From Myxacorys almedinensis A (GTDB lineage: Bacteria > Cyanobacteriota > Cyanobacteriia > Leptolyngbyales > Leptolyngbyaceae): a DNA stretch of 64,000 bases. The notes beneath the pieces were generated by a model, which saw nothing but the letters and a program-made list of their open reading frames with translations, was not told the DNA's origin and made no database searches. Position 1 is the first letter of the stretch; every line of letters starts with the position of its first letter. Below, one piece after another: positions 1 to 8,438 of this stretch. The translations under genes and the position numbers were made by a program. Location of the stretch: NCBI RefSeq assembly GCF_010091945.1, contig NZ_WVIE01000007.1, positions 62,001 to 126,000 of the forward strand, read 5' to 3'.

Positions 1-275
1 ATACGAGCTATTTCTAAAGCCGATCCGCAAATGTGAGAAATCTTAAATGTTTATAAAACTTTGATATAAGCTGCCTAATAGCATCAACAATAAAGCACAG
101 ACTGTAGCCAGTATGACGTTCTTCCTGACGCCCTGAGAAGAGAAATTTACAAAAGAAAAAGATTGCGTCTAGAAAAAACCTTATATCTAGAGCTTGTGTC
201 TGGAGAATGATGCTGCGCCAAGAGAAGACTTTCTAGAATCGCTCCAGTCCGTTATAAAAAGGCAAAGTTCCTCCT
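1..275. other. Upstream region of psaL, no gene seen
   Basis: No coding region is supported here. The stretch is AT-rich and contains three TCTAGA palindromes (about 168-173, 186-191 and 232-237), which may lie in the psaL promoter and leader. I cannot assign a transcription start. No clear purine-rich ribosome binding site precedes the psaL ATG. Confidence 0.4.
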
Positions 276-800
276 ATGCAAATTCTCAAGCATCCAGAAT
301 CAACCCAACGCCCTGACGATCCTCGGAACAACGAAGTTGTATTTCCTGCGTATGATGTTGCCAACGGCAATCTCGCGACACCCATAAATTCCTCGCCCCT
401 GGTGAAAGCTTATATCAATGCACTGCCTGCCTACCGTGCCGGATTATCTGCTAGCCGTCGAGGGCTTGAAGTTGGCATGGCGCATGGTTATTGGCTAATC
501 GGGCCGTTTGCAAAGTTAGGACCGTTGCGGGATACCAGTTACGCTAACCTCGCAGGCTTGCTTTCCACGATTGGTCTAATCATCATTTCGACTATCACGA
601 TTTCTGCCTACGCCTACAGCAATCCACCGCAACCCACTGCGACCATTACAACTCCCAATCCTCCTGCTGCGTTTAGGGATGGTGATGGTTGGAATGACTA
701 CGGCTCAGGATTTCTCATTGGTGGCATTGGTGGTGCGACCATTGCTTACTTTGTGCTAAACAACATCGCCCTATTGAAGAGCCTCTTCTCAGGTCTGTAG
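276..800 (+). CDS. psaL: Photosystem I reaction center subunit XI (PsaL)
   Basis: PsaL is the thylakoid membrane subunit of photosystem I that forms the trimer or tetramer contact and binds chlorophyll and carotenoid. The 174-residue length fits the cyanobacterial family. The N-terminal part has the conserved run around residues 30-85 with LEVGMAHGYWLIGPFAKLGP. Two clear hydrophobic segments follow, about residues 88-113 and 141-163, the second rich in glycine (SGFLIGGIGG). The gene stands alone; a strong hairpin lies about 50 bases downstream. The start is the only suitable ATG and there is no obvious Shine-Dalgarno. Identification is firm from the sequence pattern. Confidence 0.97.
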   Translation: MQILKHPESTQRPDDPRNNEVVFPAYDVANGNLATPINSSPLVKAYINALPAYRAGLSASRRGLEVGMAHGYWLIGPFAKLGPLRDTSYANLAGLLSTIGLIIISTITISAYAYSNPPQPTATITTPNPPAAFRDGDGWNDYGSGFLIGGIGGATIAYFVLNNIALLKSLFSGL

Positions 801-847
801 AACGCCTTTTCTTGAGCGCTTCAACTCACTGCGCGTTGGGCAGTTGC

Positions 848-876
848 CCTCCTCCTAGCCTTTTCTTAGGAGGAGG
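848..876 (+). terminator. GC-rich hairpin after psaL
   Basis: CCTCCTCCTA (848-857) is perfectly complementary to TAGGAGGAGG (867-876) with a 9-base loop. There is no long T run after it, so it may act as an mRNA-stabilising 3' hairpin as well as or instead of a classical intrinsic terminator. Confidence 0.5.
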
Positions 877-1062
877 CATACCAGACCCTAGGTTTTAGAT
901 CATCTTCATGTGCGTGCAGAGTTGGAGTAAAGGCAACTTTGGGGATTTCTAAATGGATGCACTAAGCGATCGTATTGAGATTGACGGTTTGGTTCTATTA
1001 CTTCAACTAAGCTGAGTAGCACCCATTGGTTAGCGTACACGTTCAGCTAACACATGAGTTTG

Positions 1063-1632
1063 CTAACACATAGCAGGAACCGTTTCAAACAGGGCTTTTT
1101 CGATTTGGCTGAGCGCCTTCTCAAAGTCATCGTTGACGATCTGAACATCAAATTCTTTTGCTGCACCCACTTCTGCTTGTGCCCGACGGAGACGACGCGC
1201 GATCGCATCTTCAGAGTCTTGCCCTCGTCCCCGAATCCGGCTTTCTAGCTCATCCATGGAGGGCGGCGAGATAAAGATTTTGAGTGCTCCCGGAAATGAC
1301 TTACGAATCTGCCGCGCCCCTTCTAGCTCAATCTCCAAAATCACCCACCGTCCGGCTTGGATCATGGTTTCGACAGGTTTTCGAGGCGTTCCATAAAAGT
1401 TGTCGGCAAACTCTGCCCATTCTAAAAGCTCACCTTGCGCCACCTTCCGCTCAAATTCTGGGCGACTAACAAAGAAATAATTTTTACCATTTACCTCGCC
1501 AAGACGGGGTTTGCGAGTGGTCATCGAAGTCGAAAGAGAAAGCTCTGGGTGGCGTTGAAGCAGAGAACTTAGCAAGGTTCCCTTCCCCACTCCACTGGGA
1601 CCTGTCAAAACAATCAGTCTGCCCTTGCTCAT
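1063..1632 (-). CDS. gmk: Guanylate kinase
   Basis: Cytoplasmic enzyme that phosphorylates GMP to GDP with ATP. The 189 residues show the P-loop GPSGVGKGT near residues 12-20, the GMP-binding region with [10 protein letters not shown] and [12 protein letters not shown], and the lid segment with [17 protein letters not shown]. Length is standard. It lies downstream of a DUF370/RemA gene on the same strand, an adjacency also known in Firmicutes, with about 110 bases between them. The N-terminus [14 protein letters not shown] supports the chosen ATG. Confidence 0.97.
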   Translation of the reverse strand: MSKGRLIVLTGPSGVGKGTLLSSLLQRHPELSLSTSMTTRKPRLGEVNGKNYFFVSRPEFERKVAQGELLEWAEFADNFYGTPRKPVETMIQAGRWVILEIELEGARQIRKSFPGALKIFISPPSMDELESRIRGRGQDSEDAIARRLRRAQAEVGAAKEFDVQIVNDDFEKALSQIEKALFETVPAMC

Positions 1633-1743
1633 GTGTCTATTCGATAGGTTGGCGCTAGTGTTCCCGATGCTAATTATGTGAGTATAGCCTGTAGAAGGAG
1701 GAATAAAGGGCGAAGAATGAGGGGGAGAGATGAAGAATTTGCA

Positions 1744-2010
1744 TTACTCGTCTCCACTTCCATCTTTAGTAAAAAGGAAGCGATGGGCAACCGTCTCTGG
1801 TTGGATAGCCGATAATACGATGTGACCAGAATCCATAATAATCACAGCGCGGGTGCGGCGTCCGTAGGTAGCATCAATGAGCTTTTCCCCTGTTCGCGCC
1901 TCGGTGATGATACGCTTGATCGGGGCTGATTCGGGACTGACGATCGCAATGACTCGGCTTGCAGAGACAATATTTCCGAACCCAATGTTGATTAGCTTGA
2001 TGTCGGTCAT
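1744..2010 (-). CDS. remA: RemA/DUF370 family regulator
   Basis: Small protein of 88 residues matching the DUF370 family (extracellular matrix regulatory protein A). In Bacillus RemA is a DNA-binding activator of matrix genes; the role in cyanobacteria is not something I can state from sequence. Typical signature stretches are [20 protein letters not shown] and the segment with [19 protein letters not shown]. An in-frame ATG 57 bases further upstream exists, but the start at 2010 is preferred because AGGGA sits a few bases upstream and family members begin [13 protein letters not shown]. It is followed by gmk on the same strand. Confidence 0.88.
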   Translation of the reverse strand: MTDIKLINIGFGNIVSASRVIAIVSPESAPIKRIITEARTGEKLIDATYGRRTRAVIIMDSGHIVLSAIQPETVAHRFLFTKDGSGDE

Positions 2011-2120
2011 ACGTTCCCTGCTTGAGCCAGCAGGATTGACAGAGGCGTTTGGTTTTATCCTATCCAAAAAATTAGGCTAGACACCGACCATCAGAAATTT
2101 AAGAACAGGGAGCAATCGCT

Positions 2121-3899
2121 TTGCAGCCAGTTGATTTCACCACTTTGAGCGCGCTCCGTTGGGAACTTCAAGCGGAGTGGCTGCCATCGCGCCTAGAGCA
2201 GGTGTATCAACGCGATCGCTTCACCCTTTGCTTGGCGCTCCGCACGATTCAAAAGCGAGGCTGGCTAACGATTTCATGGCATCCTCAAGCCGCGCGGCTG
2301 CATATCGGTGATCCGCCACCGCGCGATCCGGATACGTTCACGTTTAGCCAGCAGGTGAGACATCAGGTTGGCAATTTAGCACTGGTCGCGATCGCGCCTG
2401 TTGCCCCGTGGGAACGGGCATTAGATTTGCAATTTGCCCGTCGTCCGGGGGATGCAGTGCTATGGCATCTCTATGTCGAAGTGATGGGTAAATATAGCAA
2501 CGCGATTTTGGTGAACAAAGATCATCAGATTGTGACGGCGGCTCACCAAGTCAGTGCTCATCAGTCCAGCGTTCGCCCCATTCAAACCGGGCAGATCTAC
2601 ACGCTGCCGCCTTCATTAACCGAGCCAGCACCAACGCTAGACGAATCTCAAGCACGCTGGCGAGAAAGAATTAGCCTGGTGCCTGGCGAAATTCGCCGCA
2701 ATTTAATTAAAAACTACCGAGGCTTGAGTTCGGCGCTGGTGCTGTCGATGGTGCAAGCGGCAGGGCTTGAACCGACCCGATCGACCGATGATCTCTTAGA
2801 TGCCGACTGGCAACGGCTATTCGAGGGTTGGCAAACGTGGTTAAAAACCCTTGAGCGCGGTCAGTTTCAGCCGGGATGGACGGATTTTGGGTACACCGTT
2901 GTAGGGTGGAGCCTCACAAAACCTGCAAACAGCGTGCAGGACATGGTTCACGCCTACTACCGAGACCGGCTTAACGAGCAAGAGTTTACGCAGTTGCGCC
3001 ACCAGATTGCTCAGAAACTCAAAACGATCTTAGCCAAGCTTTACCAGAAAGCAGACACCTTTCGATCTCGGTTGGATCACTCTGATCAAGCCGATCGCTC
3101 TAAAGATCAAGCTGATCTGTTGATGGCGAATCTGCATGCATGGGAACCGGGAATGAACGCGATCGCGCTTGCCGATTTTGAAACAGGCGCACCCGTCACT
3201 ATTCCTCTCAATCCTGAAAAAAACGCCGTTCTTAACGCTCAATCTCTGTATAAAAAGCACCAAAAGCTCAGGCGCACCCGCGCTGCGATCGAGCCGTTGC
3301 TCTCGGACGTGCAAAGCGAAATCGATTACCTCGAACAGGTAGAAGCTGCGCTCTCCCAATTTGACGACTACCAAGCCCCTGAAGATTTGGATGCCCTCGA
3401 AGAAATCCGTGAAGAACTGATTCAACAAAAATATCTCGAAGATTCGGAGTATCAAAAGCCCTTGCGGAAAGATGACGAGGCGAGCCAGCCCCGCAAATTT
3501 ACCTCACCGAGCGGGTTTGAACTCCTCATCGGACGCAACAATCGCCAAAACGATCGCCTCACCTTTCGCACTGCCAACGACTATGATCTGTGGTTTCACA
3601 CGCAAGAAATTCCAGGGAGCCATGTGTTGCTGAGACTAGAACCGGGCGCGATCGCAGACAAAAAAGATCTCCAGTTTGCTGCCAATGCGGCTGCCTATCA
3701 CAGTCGCGCTCGCCAAAGTGAGCAAGTTCCTGTCACCTACACCCAACCCAAGCATGTGTACAAACCTAAAGGTGCGAAGCCAGGAACGGTAATTTACAAA
3801 CAAGAACGAATTATTTGGGGAAACCCCGGAGACTTTTCTAGCTGTTCTGATGCGGATCTAAACAGTGCTGTGAACAGAGAAATTAGTCAGAAAGATTAG
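2121..3899 (+). CDS. rqcH: NFACT family protein, RqcH-like ribosome quality control factor
   Basis: A 592-residue protein of the NFACT (Rqc2/FbpA) family. Bacterial RqcH binds stalled 50S subunits and directs C-terminal alanine tailing of nascent chains; older annotations call it fibronectin-binding protein. The N-terminal NFACT-N domain covers roughly residues 1-200, a coiled-coil middle (about 270-450) follows, and the NFACT-R (DUF814) domain begins near 459 with the conserved DLWFHTQEIPGSHVLL around 488-503. Translation appears to start at TTG, preceded by AGGGAG eight bases upstream; no upstream in-frame ATG fits better. It diverges from the remA-gmk pair, suggesting a shared intergenic promoter region. 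Confidence 0.88.
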   Translation: MQPVDFTTLSALRWELQAEWLPSRLEQVYQRDRFTLCLALRTIQKRGWLTISWHPQAARLHIGDPPPRDPDTFTFSQQVRHQVGNLALVAIAPVAPWERALDLQFARRPGDAVLWHLYVEVMGKYSNAILVNKDHQIVTAAHQVSAHQSSVRPIQTGQIYTLPPSLTEPAPTLDESQARWRERISLVPGEIRRNLIKNYRGLSSALVLSMVQAAGLEPTRSTDDLLDADWQRLFEGWQTWLKTLERGQFQPGWTDFGYTVVGWSLTKPANSVQDMVHAYYRDRLNEQEFTQLRHQIAQKLKTILAKLYQKADTFRSRLDHSDQADRSKDQADLLMANLHAWEPGMNAIALADFETGAPVTIPLNPEKNAVLNAQSLYKKHQKLRRTRAAIEPLLSDVQSEIDYLEQVEAALSQFDDYQAPEDLDALEEIREELIQQKYLEDSEYQKPLRKDDEASQPRKFTSPSGFELLIGRNNRQNDRLTFRTANDYDLWFHTQEIPGSHVLLRLEPGAIADKKDLQFAANAAAYHSRARQSEQVPVTYTQPKHVYKPKGAKPGTVIYKQERIIWGNPGDFSSCSDADLNSAVNREISQKD

Positions 3900-3986
3900 T
3901 CAGGCTTTTTGGAACTTGGTTTTTCTATCAGAAAGATATATGTCAGAGAAAGTAAACTTTCGTGACAAATGATTTGTGCGCGCTGT

Positions 3987-4140
3987 TACAATATGTAGTC
4001 AAAAGGGATTAATTATTAAGCGGAACCTCTGCGAGTGTGGGAACAAGCAGCCCGGTTTCCTCCAAATGTAGAACCAATGTAAAACGACAATAGGTTGATT
4101 CTAAAGCCGCCTCGATTCCAGGTGGCTTTTTTATTTTTAT
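3987..4140 (+). ncRNA. Candidate intergenic small RNA
   Basis: The interval between rqcH and znuA holds no ORF but has the outline of a free-standing small RNA gene. A good -10 box TACAAT is at 3987-3992 with GTGACA 19 bases upstream, and an intrinsic terminator lies at 4103-4137. The predicted transcript is about 130-140 nt. Its middle contains GGTTTCCTCC (about 4054-4063), which is complementary to GGAGGAAACC and could pair with ribosome binding sites. The general form resembles the cyanobacterial Yfr small RNAs, perhaps Yfr2, but I cannot confirm membership by eye. An alternative is a long 3' UTR of rqcH. Confidence 0.45.
4103..4137 (+). terminator. Intrinsic terminator
   Basis: AAAGCCGCCT (4103-4112) pairs with AGGTGGCTTT (4120-4129) over 10 bp with one G-U pair and a 7-base loop, followed by a T-rich run to about 4137. 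It ends the candidate small RNA upstream of znuA. Confidence 0.85.
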
Positions 4141-4280
4141 CAATAAATTTAGGGAAAGTCTGTATTCAATCGCACAATGTTTCCCGTCCGACAGCCGTAA
4201 ATCGACTCAGACGCTTAAGCCGTTCGCGCGGCGGCTAGCGTTGCAGGTTCTCAGGCAAGGTAGCTAAATTCAGTAGAATA

Positions 4281-4320
4281 GAACTCATTCTCATTATAGA
4301 ATTGGAACCATTCTCATTTT
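4281..4320 (+). promoter_or_regulatory. Candidate Zur/Fur-type operator upstream of znuA
   Basis: CATTCTCATT occurs twice, at 4286-4295 and 4309-4318, each preceded by GAAC, so the repeat is a direct one with a 23-base period. Each copy resembles half of the AATGAGAAT/ATTCTCATT metalloregulator box. The position directly before a zinc-binding lipoprotein gene makes zinc-dependent Zur control the likely reading. The site abuts the TTG at 4321, which argues that translation starts at the later ATG. Confidence 0.55.
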
Positions 4321-4332
4321 TTGGTTCGCCTT

Positions 4333-5349
4333 ATGAAACGAAGTATGAGCCGCAATTGGCTCCGTCAAGCTCGGAAGGATCGGTTGTATCAGCTTGTTGC
4401 CGCCATTTTGGTGACCGGAACCGTTGCAGGCTGCAATTCGCCCACGACGCCTCCTCAAGCGACCGGAACCGCCCAACCTCAAGCGGCAAGCCCGGCTCAG
4501 CAAAACAATAAGCTGCGGGTGACCGCGACATTTTTGCCCGTCTATCTCTTTACAAAAGCCGTGGCGGGGGATGCGGCACAGGTGGATATTTTGGTGAAAC
4601 CGGGCACAGAAGTTCACGAATATCAGTCTACTCCTGACGATGTGAAAGCCTTGGCGCAAACCGATTTGGTCGTACAAAACGGATTGGGGATCGAAGAGTT
4701 TTTAGACGGTACGATCAAAAGCGCCCAGAATCCCAACTTGAAGGTGATCGATGCCAGCCAAGGCATTAAACCAATCGGGGAGACGTCTCAAGTCGTCCAG
4801 GCTAGAAAAGAGGGTGATCATGACCACAGCCACAGTCATGACGCTGGAAATCCTCATGTCTGGCTTGATCCAGTGCTAGCGAAACAGCAAGTTGAGAATA
4901 TTCGAGATGGCTTAGTTGCGGCTGACCCCGTTAATAAAGCAACCTACGAAGCCAATGCTGCTGCCTATATTCAACAGCTTGATGCGTTGAATCAGACCTA
5001 TGAAAAAACGTTGAACAACTACCGCGATCGCACGTTCATTACGTTTCATGATGCTTTTCCCTACCTTGCCCAACGCTACAATCTCAACCAAGTTGCGGTG
5101 GTCGAGCTTCCTGAAGATCAGCTTGCTCCAGAAGATGTGACCAACACGGTCAATGCGGTAAAGCAATTTGACGCGAAAGCCTTGCTCAGCGAACCGGGGG
5201 TTGATAACAAGCTTTTAGACAGCCTCTCGAAAGATTTAAACCTAACCCTACGTCCTCTCGATTCTCTCGAAACCGGAGAGACCGATCCGCAGTACTATTT
5301 CACAGCGATGAATGCTAACCTCAAAAACCTAGAAGCTGCCTTCAAGTGA
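4333..5349 (+). CDS. znuA: Zinc ABC transporter substrate-binding lipoprotein
   Basis: Cluster A-I solute-binding protein that captures Zn2+ in the periplasm for the ZnuBC importer. The N-terminus has a basic region, a hydrophobic stretch and the lipobox GTVAGC, so it is a lipoprotein, followed by a Pro/Gln/Thr-rich linker. Metal ligands typical of the family are visible: His in VHEYQSTPDD, His in NPHVWLDP and His in ITFHDAFPY. The loop around residues 158-172 is histidine and aspartate rich (GDHDHSHSHDAG), which is characteristic of zinc rather than manganese members. A TTG at 4321 is in frame, but the ATG at 4333 gives a better signal peptide. It begins the znuA-znuC-znuB operon. Confidence 0.93.
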   Translation: MKRSMSRNWLRQARKDRLYQLVAAILVTGTVAGCNSPTTPPQATGTAQPQAASPAQQNNKLRVTATFLPVYLFTKAVAGDAAQVDILVKPGTEVHEYQSTPDDVKALAQTDLVVQNGLGIEEFLDGTIKSAQNPNLKVIDASQGIKPIGETSQVVQARKEGDHDHSHSHDAGNPHVWLDPVLAKQQVENIRDGLVAADPVNKATYEANAAAYIQQLDALNQTYEKTLNNYRDRTFITFHDAFPYLAQRYNLNQVAVVELPEDQLAPEDVTNTVNAVKQFDAKALLSEPGVDNKLLDSLSKDLNLTLRPLDSLETGETDPQYYFTAMNANLKNLEAAFK

Positions 5350-5357
5350 TTTCTAGC

Positions 5358-5421
5358 GCGTTGAATTAGTCTGTTGAATTAGCCTGTTGAATTAGCCTGT
5401 TGAATTAGCCTGGTGATTAGC
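5358..5421 (+). repeat. 13-bp tandem repeat between znuA and znuC
   Basis: Four near-identical units of CTGTTGAATTAGC (first one diverged as gcgttgaattagt) plus a fifth shorter degenerate unit (ctggtgattagc) run head to tail. The last unit contains the GTG that begins the znuC reading frame. The array looks like recent slippage duplication and could vary in copy number between strains. Confidence 0.9.
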
Positions 5422-6192
5422 CCATTGATGACCCCGATTCTGCCGTCTAAATTTGATACCTCCTTTCCTGTGATTCAAGTCAGTGGGCTGACCGTTTATC
5501 GAGGGCAATATGCCGCCGTCGAAAACGTCTCCTTTGACCTCCTGCCCGGAACCTCAAGTGCGATCGTAGGACCCAACGGCTCTGGCAAAAGCACTTTGGT
5601 TCAAGCCATTTTAGATCTGATTCCTCATACCTCTGGCTCGGTGCAAATTTTTGGGCGACCGATCCAGAAGTTGGGAAAGCTGCGCCATGAAATTGGCTAT
5701 ATGCCGCAAAATTTTATCTTCGATCGCAGCTTTCCGATTTCTGTAGCCGAGCTAGTGCGGTTGGGGTGGGTCAAAACCGATCGCGCAATGAGCCAGAATG
5801 CCGCACTATCGCAAGCGCTTCAGCGAGTGAATGCAACCCATTTGCGCCATCAAGCGATCGGAACGCTGAGCGGCGGCGAACTCAAGCGCGTATTGCTTGC
5901 CTACTGTCTCGTTGTGCCTCGAAAGCTGCTGATTTTAGATGAGGCGTTTGCGGAAGTTGATGTGCAAGGAGAAGCCGATTTTTACTCGTTGCTAGACGAA
6001 CTGCGCCGCGAGGAAAGTTGGACATTGCTTCAGGTATCCCACGATCTAGACATGGTGGGTCGCCACTGCGATCAAGTATTGTGTTTGAATCGATCGCTGA
6101 TTTGTTCGGGTCAGCCTGAAACGGCATTGTCTCCCCAAAACCTTTTGCAAACCTACGGTTCTACCTTTAGCCGATATCACCATCAGCACTAA
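5413..6192 (+). CDS. znuC: Zinc ABC transporter ATP-binding protein
   Basis: Cytoplasmic ATPase of the zinc importer. The 259-residue product shows Walker A GPNGSGKST near residues 53-61, the Q-loop region with GYMPQNF, the ABC signature LSGGELKRV near 151-159, Walker B LLILDEAF and the H-loop VSHD. The C-terminus ends in HHQH, which is common in metal importers. The frame opens at GTG 5413 inside a tandem repeat; ATG 5428 (MTPILPSKFD) is an equally plausible start. It lies between znuA and znuB in a three-gene operon. Confidence 0.93.
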   Translation: MISPLMTPILPSKFDTSFPVIQVSGLTVYRGQYAAVENVSFDLLPGTSSAIVGPNGSGKSTLVQAILDLIPHTSGSVQIFGRPIQKLGKLRHEIGYMPQNFIFDRSFPISVAELVRLGWVKTDRAMSQNAALSQALQRVNATHLRHQAIGTLSGGELKRVLLAYCLVVPRKLLILDEAFAEVDVQGEADFYSLLDELRREESWTLLQVSHDLDMVGRHCDQVLCLNRSLICSGQPETALSPQNLLQTYGSTFSRYHHQH

Positions 6193-6206
6193 ACCTGCTC
6201 TGCAAG

Positions 6207-7034
6207 ATGCAAGATTTTCTGACCCTTTTGGGCTATCCGTTTATGCAGCGTGCGATCGCGGCGGGCGTTCTCATGGGGGTACTCTGCGGCTTTTTAGGCA
6301 GTTTTGTGGCGCTGCGGCAGCTATCATTCTTTAGTCATGCTGTTGGACATGCCGCCCTTGTTGGCATTGCCATGGGCGTTTTGCTGCAAGTAGACCCCAC
6401 TTGGACGTTGCTGCCCTTTACGCTGATCTTTGGGATTGCCGTTCTTTATCTCATCGATCAGACCGACCTATGGAGCGACAGTATTTTGAATATTGTGCTG
6501 TCGGGCGCATTGGCGATCGGGGTGATTCTCACAAGTTTTATCCGGGGCTATCGAGGTAACTTGATGGGCGTCTTATTTGGAGACATTCTCGCAGTCAACC
6601 TCACGGATATCGGGCTAACGCTCCTCCTGCTGATTGCCAGTGTCTCAATTCTTTTAGCCACCTTGCGCCAGCAGATTCTTCTGACGCTAAATCAATCAGT
6701 GGCTAAGGTGCAGGGCGTTGCGGTGCAGTTTCACCGCTATTTATTTGTAGTGTTGCTTTCGCTCACCGTTGCCGTGGCTATCAAAGCGGTCGGCATCTTG
6801 CTGGTAAACGCCTTTTTAGTGATTCCAGCCTCAACGGCAAAGCTACTAAGCCATCAATTTAAGCCGTATCTGATCGGATCAGTTGCGATCGGGGCGATCA
6901 GCAGTCTAGTCGGCATGATTGTTTCTGGAACGCTCAATTTTCCATCAGGTCCGAGCATTGTTCTCGTTCAATTCTGTCTTTTTCTGATCGTCTTTGGGCT
7001 GATAAAACTAACGGCAGCTTGGGTAAAAGTTTGA
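6207..7034 (+). CDS. znuB: Zinc ABC transporter permease
   Basis: ABC-3 family membrane component of the zinc importer, 275 residues, almost entirely hydrophobic with about eight transmembrane segments. Family features include the N-terminal MQRAIAAGVLMGVLCGFLGS, the SHAVGHAALVGIAMG segment and KAVGILLVNAFLVIPASTA in the coupling region. It starts 14 bases after znuC and completes the znuACB operon. Confidence 0.93.
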   Translation: MQDFLTLLGYPFMQRAIAAGVLMGVLCGFLGSFVALRQLSFFSHAVGHAALVGIAMGVLLQVDPTWTLLPFTLIFGIAVLYLIDQTDLWSDSILNIVLSGALAIGVILTSFIRGYRGNLMGVLFGDILAVNLTDIGLTLLLLIASVSILLATLRQQILLTLNQSVAKVQGVAVQFHRYLFVVLLSLTVAVAIKAVGILLVNAFLVIPASTAKLLSHQFKPYLIGSVAIGAISSLVGMIVSGTLNFPSGPSIVLVQFCLFLIVFGLIKLTAAWVKV

Positions 7035-7132
7035 TTTTTATGACTTACAGCGATAGTAGTAGTGGGGGGAGGGGGAGATCACCAAAATATCCAAGTAGAA
7101 TCTTTTTGACTAGTGAAAGCATTTCTGAACTT

Positions 7133-8278
7133 GTGAAACTAAAGTACGCTCTTGTCCATGAATGGCTGACTCCGAACGCTACCGGAGGGTCGGAACTCGT
7201 TGTCCAGGAAATTCTCAAGCATATCGATGCAGACCTTTACGCGCTGATCGATTTTGAGTCTACCAATCCCAAAAGCTATCTCTATGGGCGCACGATCGGC
7301 ACAACGTTCTTGCAGCATTTTCCTCTCGCCCGCAACGGAGTGCAGAAATATTTGCCGCTCATGCCCCTGGCGATCGAGCAACTCGACTTGCGCCAGTACG
7401 ACATTATTCTCTCGTCCTCTCATGCTGTCGCTAAAGGCGTCTTAACCTCGCCGAATCAAATGCATGTCTGTTATTGTCACGCCCCGATGCGCTATGCCTG
7501 GGATATGACGTTTGATTACCTCCGTAGCAGCCGTGTCGGGCAAGGCATTCCAGGGATATTGACGCGATATGTGCTGCATCAGTTGCGTCAGTGGGATGCC
7601 CTTTCTGCCCATCGAGTCGATTACTTTATTGCCAATTCTAAAAATACAGCCCGCCGGATTTGGCGATGTTATCGGCGTCGTGCAGCGGTAATTTATCCTC
7701 CGGTTGCTGTCGATCGCTTCCCGTTTCAAGCCGAAAAACAAGATTTTTATGTGACCGTCTCTCGCTTGGTGAGCTATAAAAAAATCTCGTTAATTGTGCA
7801 AGCCTTTAACCAGTTAGGTCGCCCCCTCGTTGTGATTGGAAGTGGCGCTGAACTTCAGCACATTCAACGCATTGCCAAATCCAATATTCAAGTTTTGGGG
7901 TGGCAGCCCGATGAGGTGGTCGATCGCTACTTGTCTCAAGCGAAAGCCTTTGTTTATGCTGCTTACGAGGATTTTGGCATTGCCCCGGTCGAAGCCCAAG
8001 CTTGCGGCACGCCTGTGATTGCCTATGGTGCAGGCGGCACCCTTGAAACCGTCAAAGATAGGCGACAATTTGGCGCAACCGCAACCGGAATTTTATTTTC
8101 AGAACAAACCGAACAGTCAATTATTAAAGCTGTTGAGAATTTTGAGGAGCATCAAAAGAGGTTTGCTCCGGAAGAGGCGCGATCGCACGCTCAGACTTTC
8201 CATCCCACCGGCTTCAAACAGCGCTACCTTGCATTCTTAGACTCTGCCCATAAGGAATTTCAATCCAACCTACCGTAG
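7133..8278 (+). CDS. Glycosyltransferase family 4
   Basis: GT4-type (GT-B fold) retaining glycosyltransferase likely acting on a lipid-linked surface polysaccharide. The C-terminal half carries the donor-binding features FYVTVSRLVSYKKISLIVQAF, VIGSGAEL, VLGWQP and the E-x7-E-type region EDFGIAPVEAQACGTPVIAYG. The frame is open back to 7019, overlapping znuB, and an ATG exists at 7040. I prefer GTG 7133 because homologous proteins begin close to KYALVHEWLTPNATGGSE and the extra N-terminus is low complexity. The acceptor and sugar are unknown. The neighbours (sugar transferase, gmd, fcl) suggest an exopolysaccharide or O-antigen role. Confidence 0.85.
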   Translation: MKLKYALVHEWLTPNATGGSELVVQEILKHIDADLYALIDFESTNPKSYLYGRTIGTTFLQHFPLARNGVQKYLPLMPLAIEQLDLRQYDIILSSSHAVAKGVLTSPNQMHVCYCHAPMRYAWDMTFDYLRSSRVGQGIPGILTRYVLHQLRQWDALSAHRVDYFIANSKNTARRIWRCYRRRAAVIYPPVAVDRFPFQAEKQDFYVTVSRLVSYKKISLIVQAFNQLGRPLVVIGSGAELQHIQRIAKSNIQVLGWQPDEVVDRYLSQAKAFVYAAYEDFGIAPVEAQACGTPVIAYGAGGTLETVKDRRQFGATATGILFSEQTEQSIIKAVENFEEHQKRFAPEEARSHAQTFHPTGFKQRYLAFLDSAHKEFQSNLP

Positions 8279-8438
8279 TTAGAAATACAAAGTTGCTGAG
8301 AATTTTTCTAACGATTCTTGAAACTTCTGGTTTTCTTGCTCAAAATTACTCATCAAATTGGGAGCAAATTTCGTCTGTAATCAGTCTATGGCTTTATGAT
8401 CAAAACTGTGTGTGTGGTGTGGAAGTGTAAGGAGTAAG

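Noticed and set aside
5358-5421. Possible CRISPR array
   Set aside because: The 13-bp units are contiguous with no spacers and lie between znuA and znuC; no cas genes are in the window.
7019-7132. Upstream extension of the GT4 gene overlapping znuB
   Set aside because: Low-complexity Ser/Gly/Arg-rich N-terminus not seen in GT4 proteins; the shorter start is favoured.
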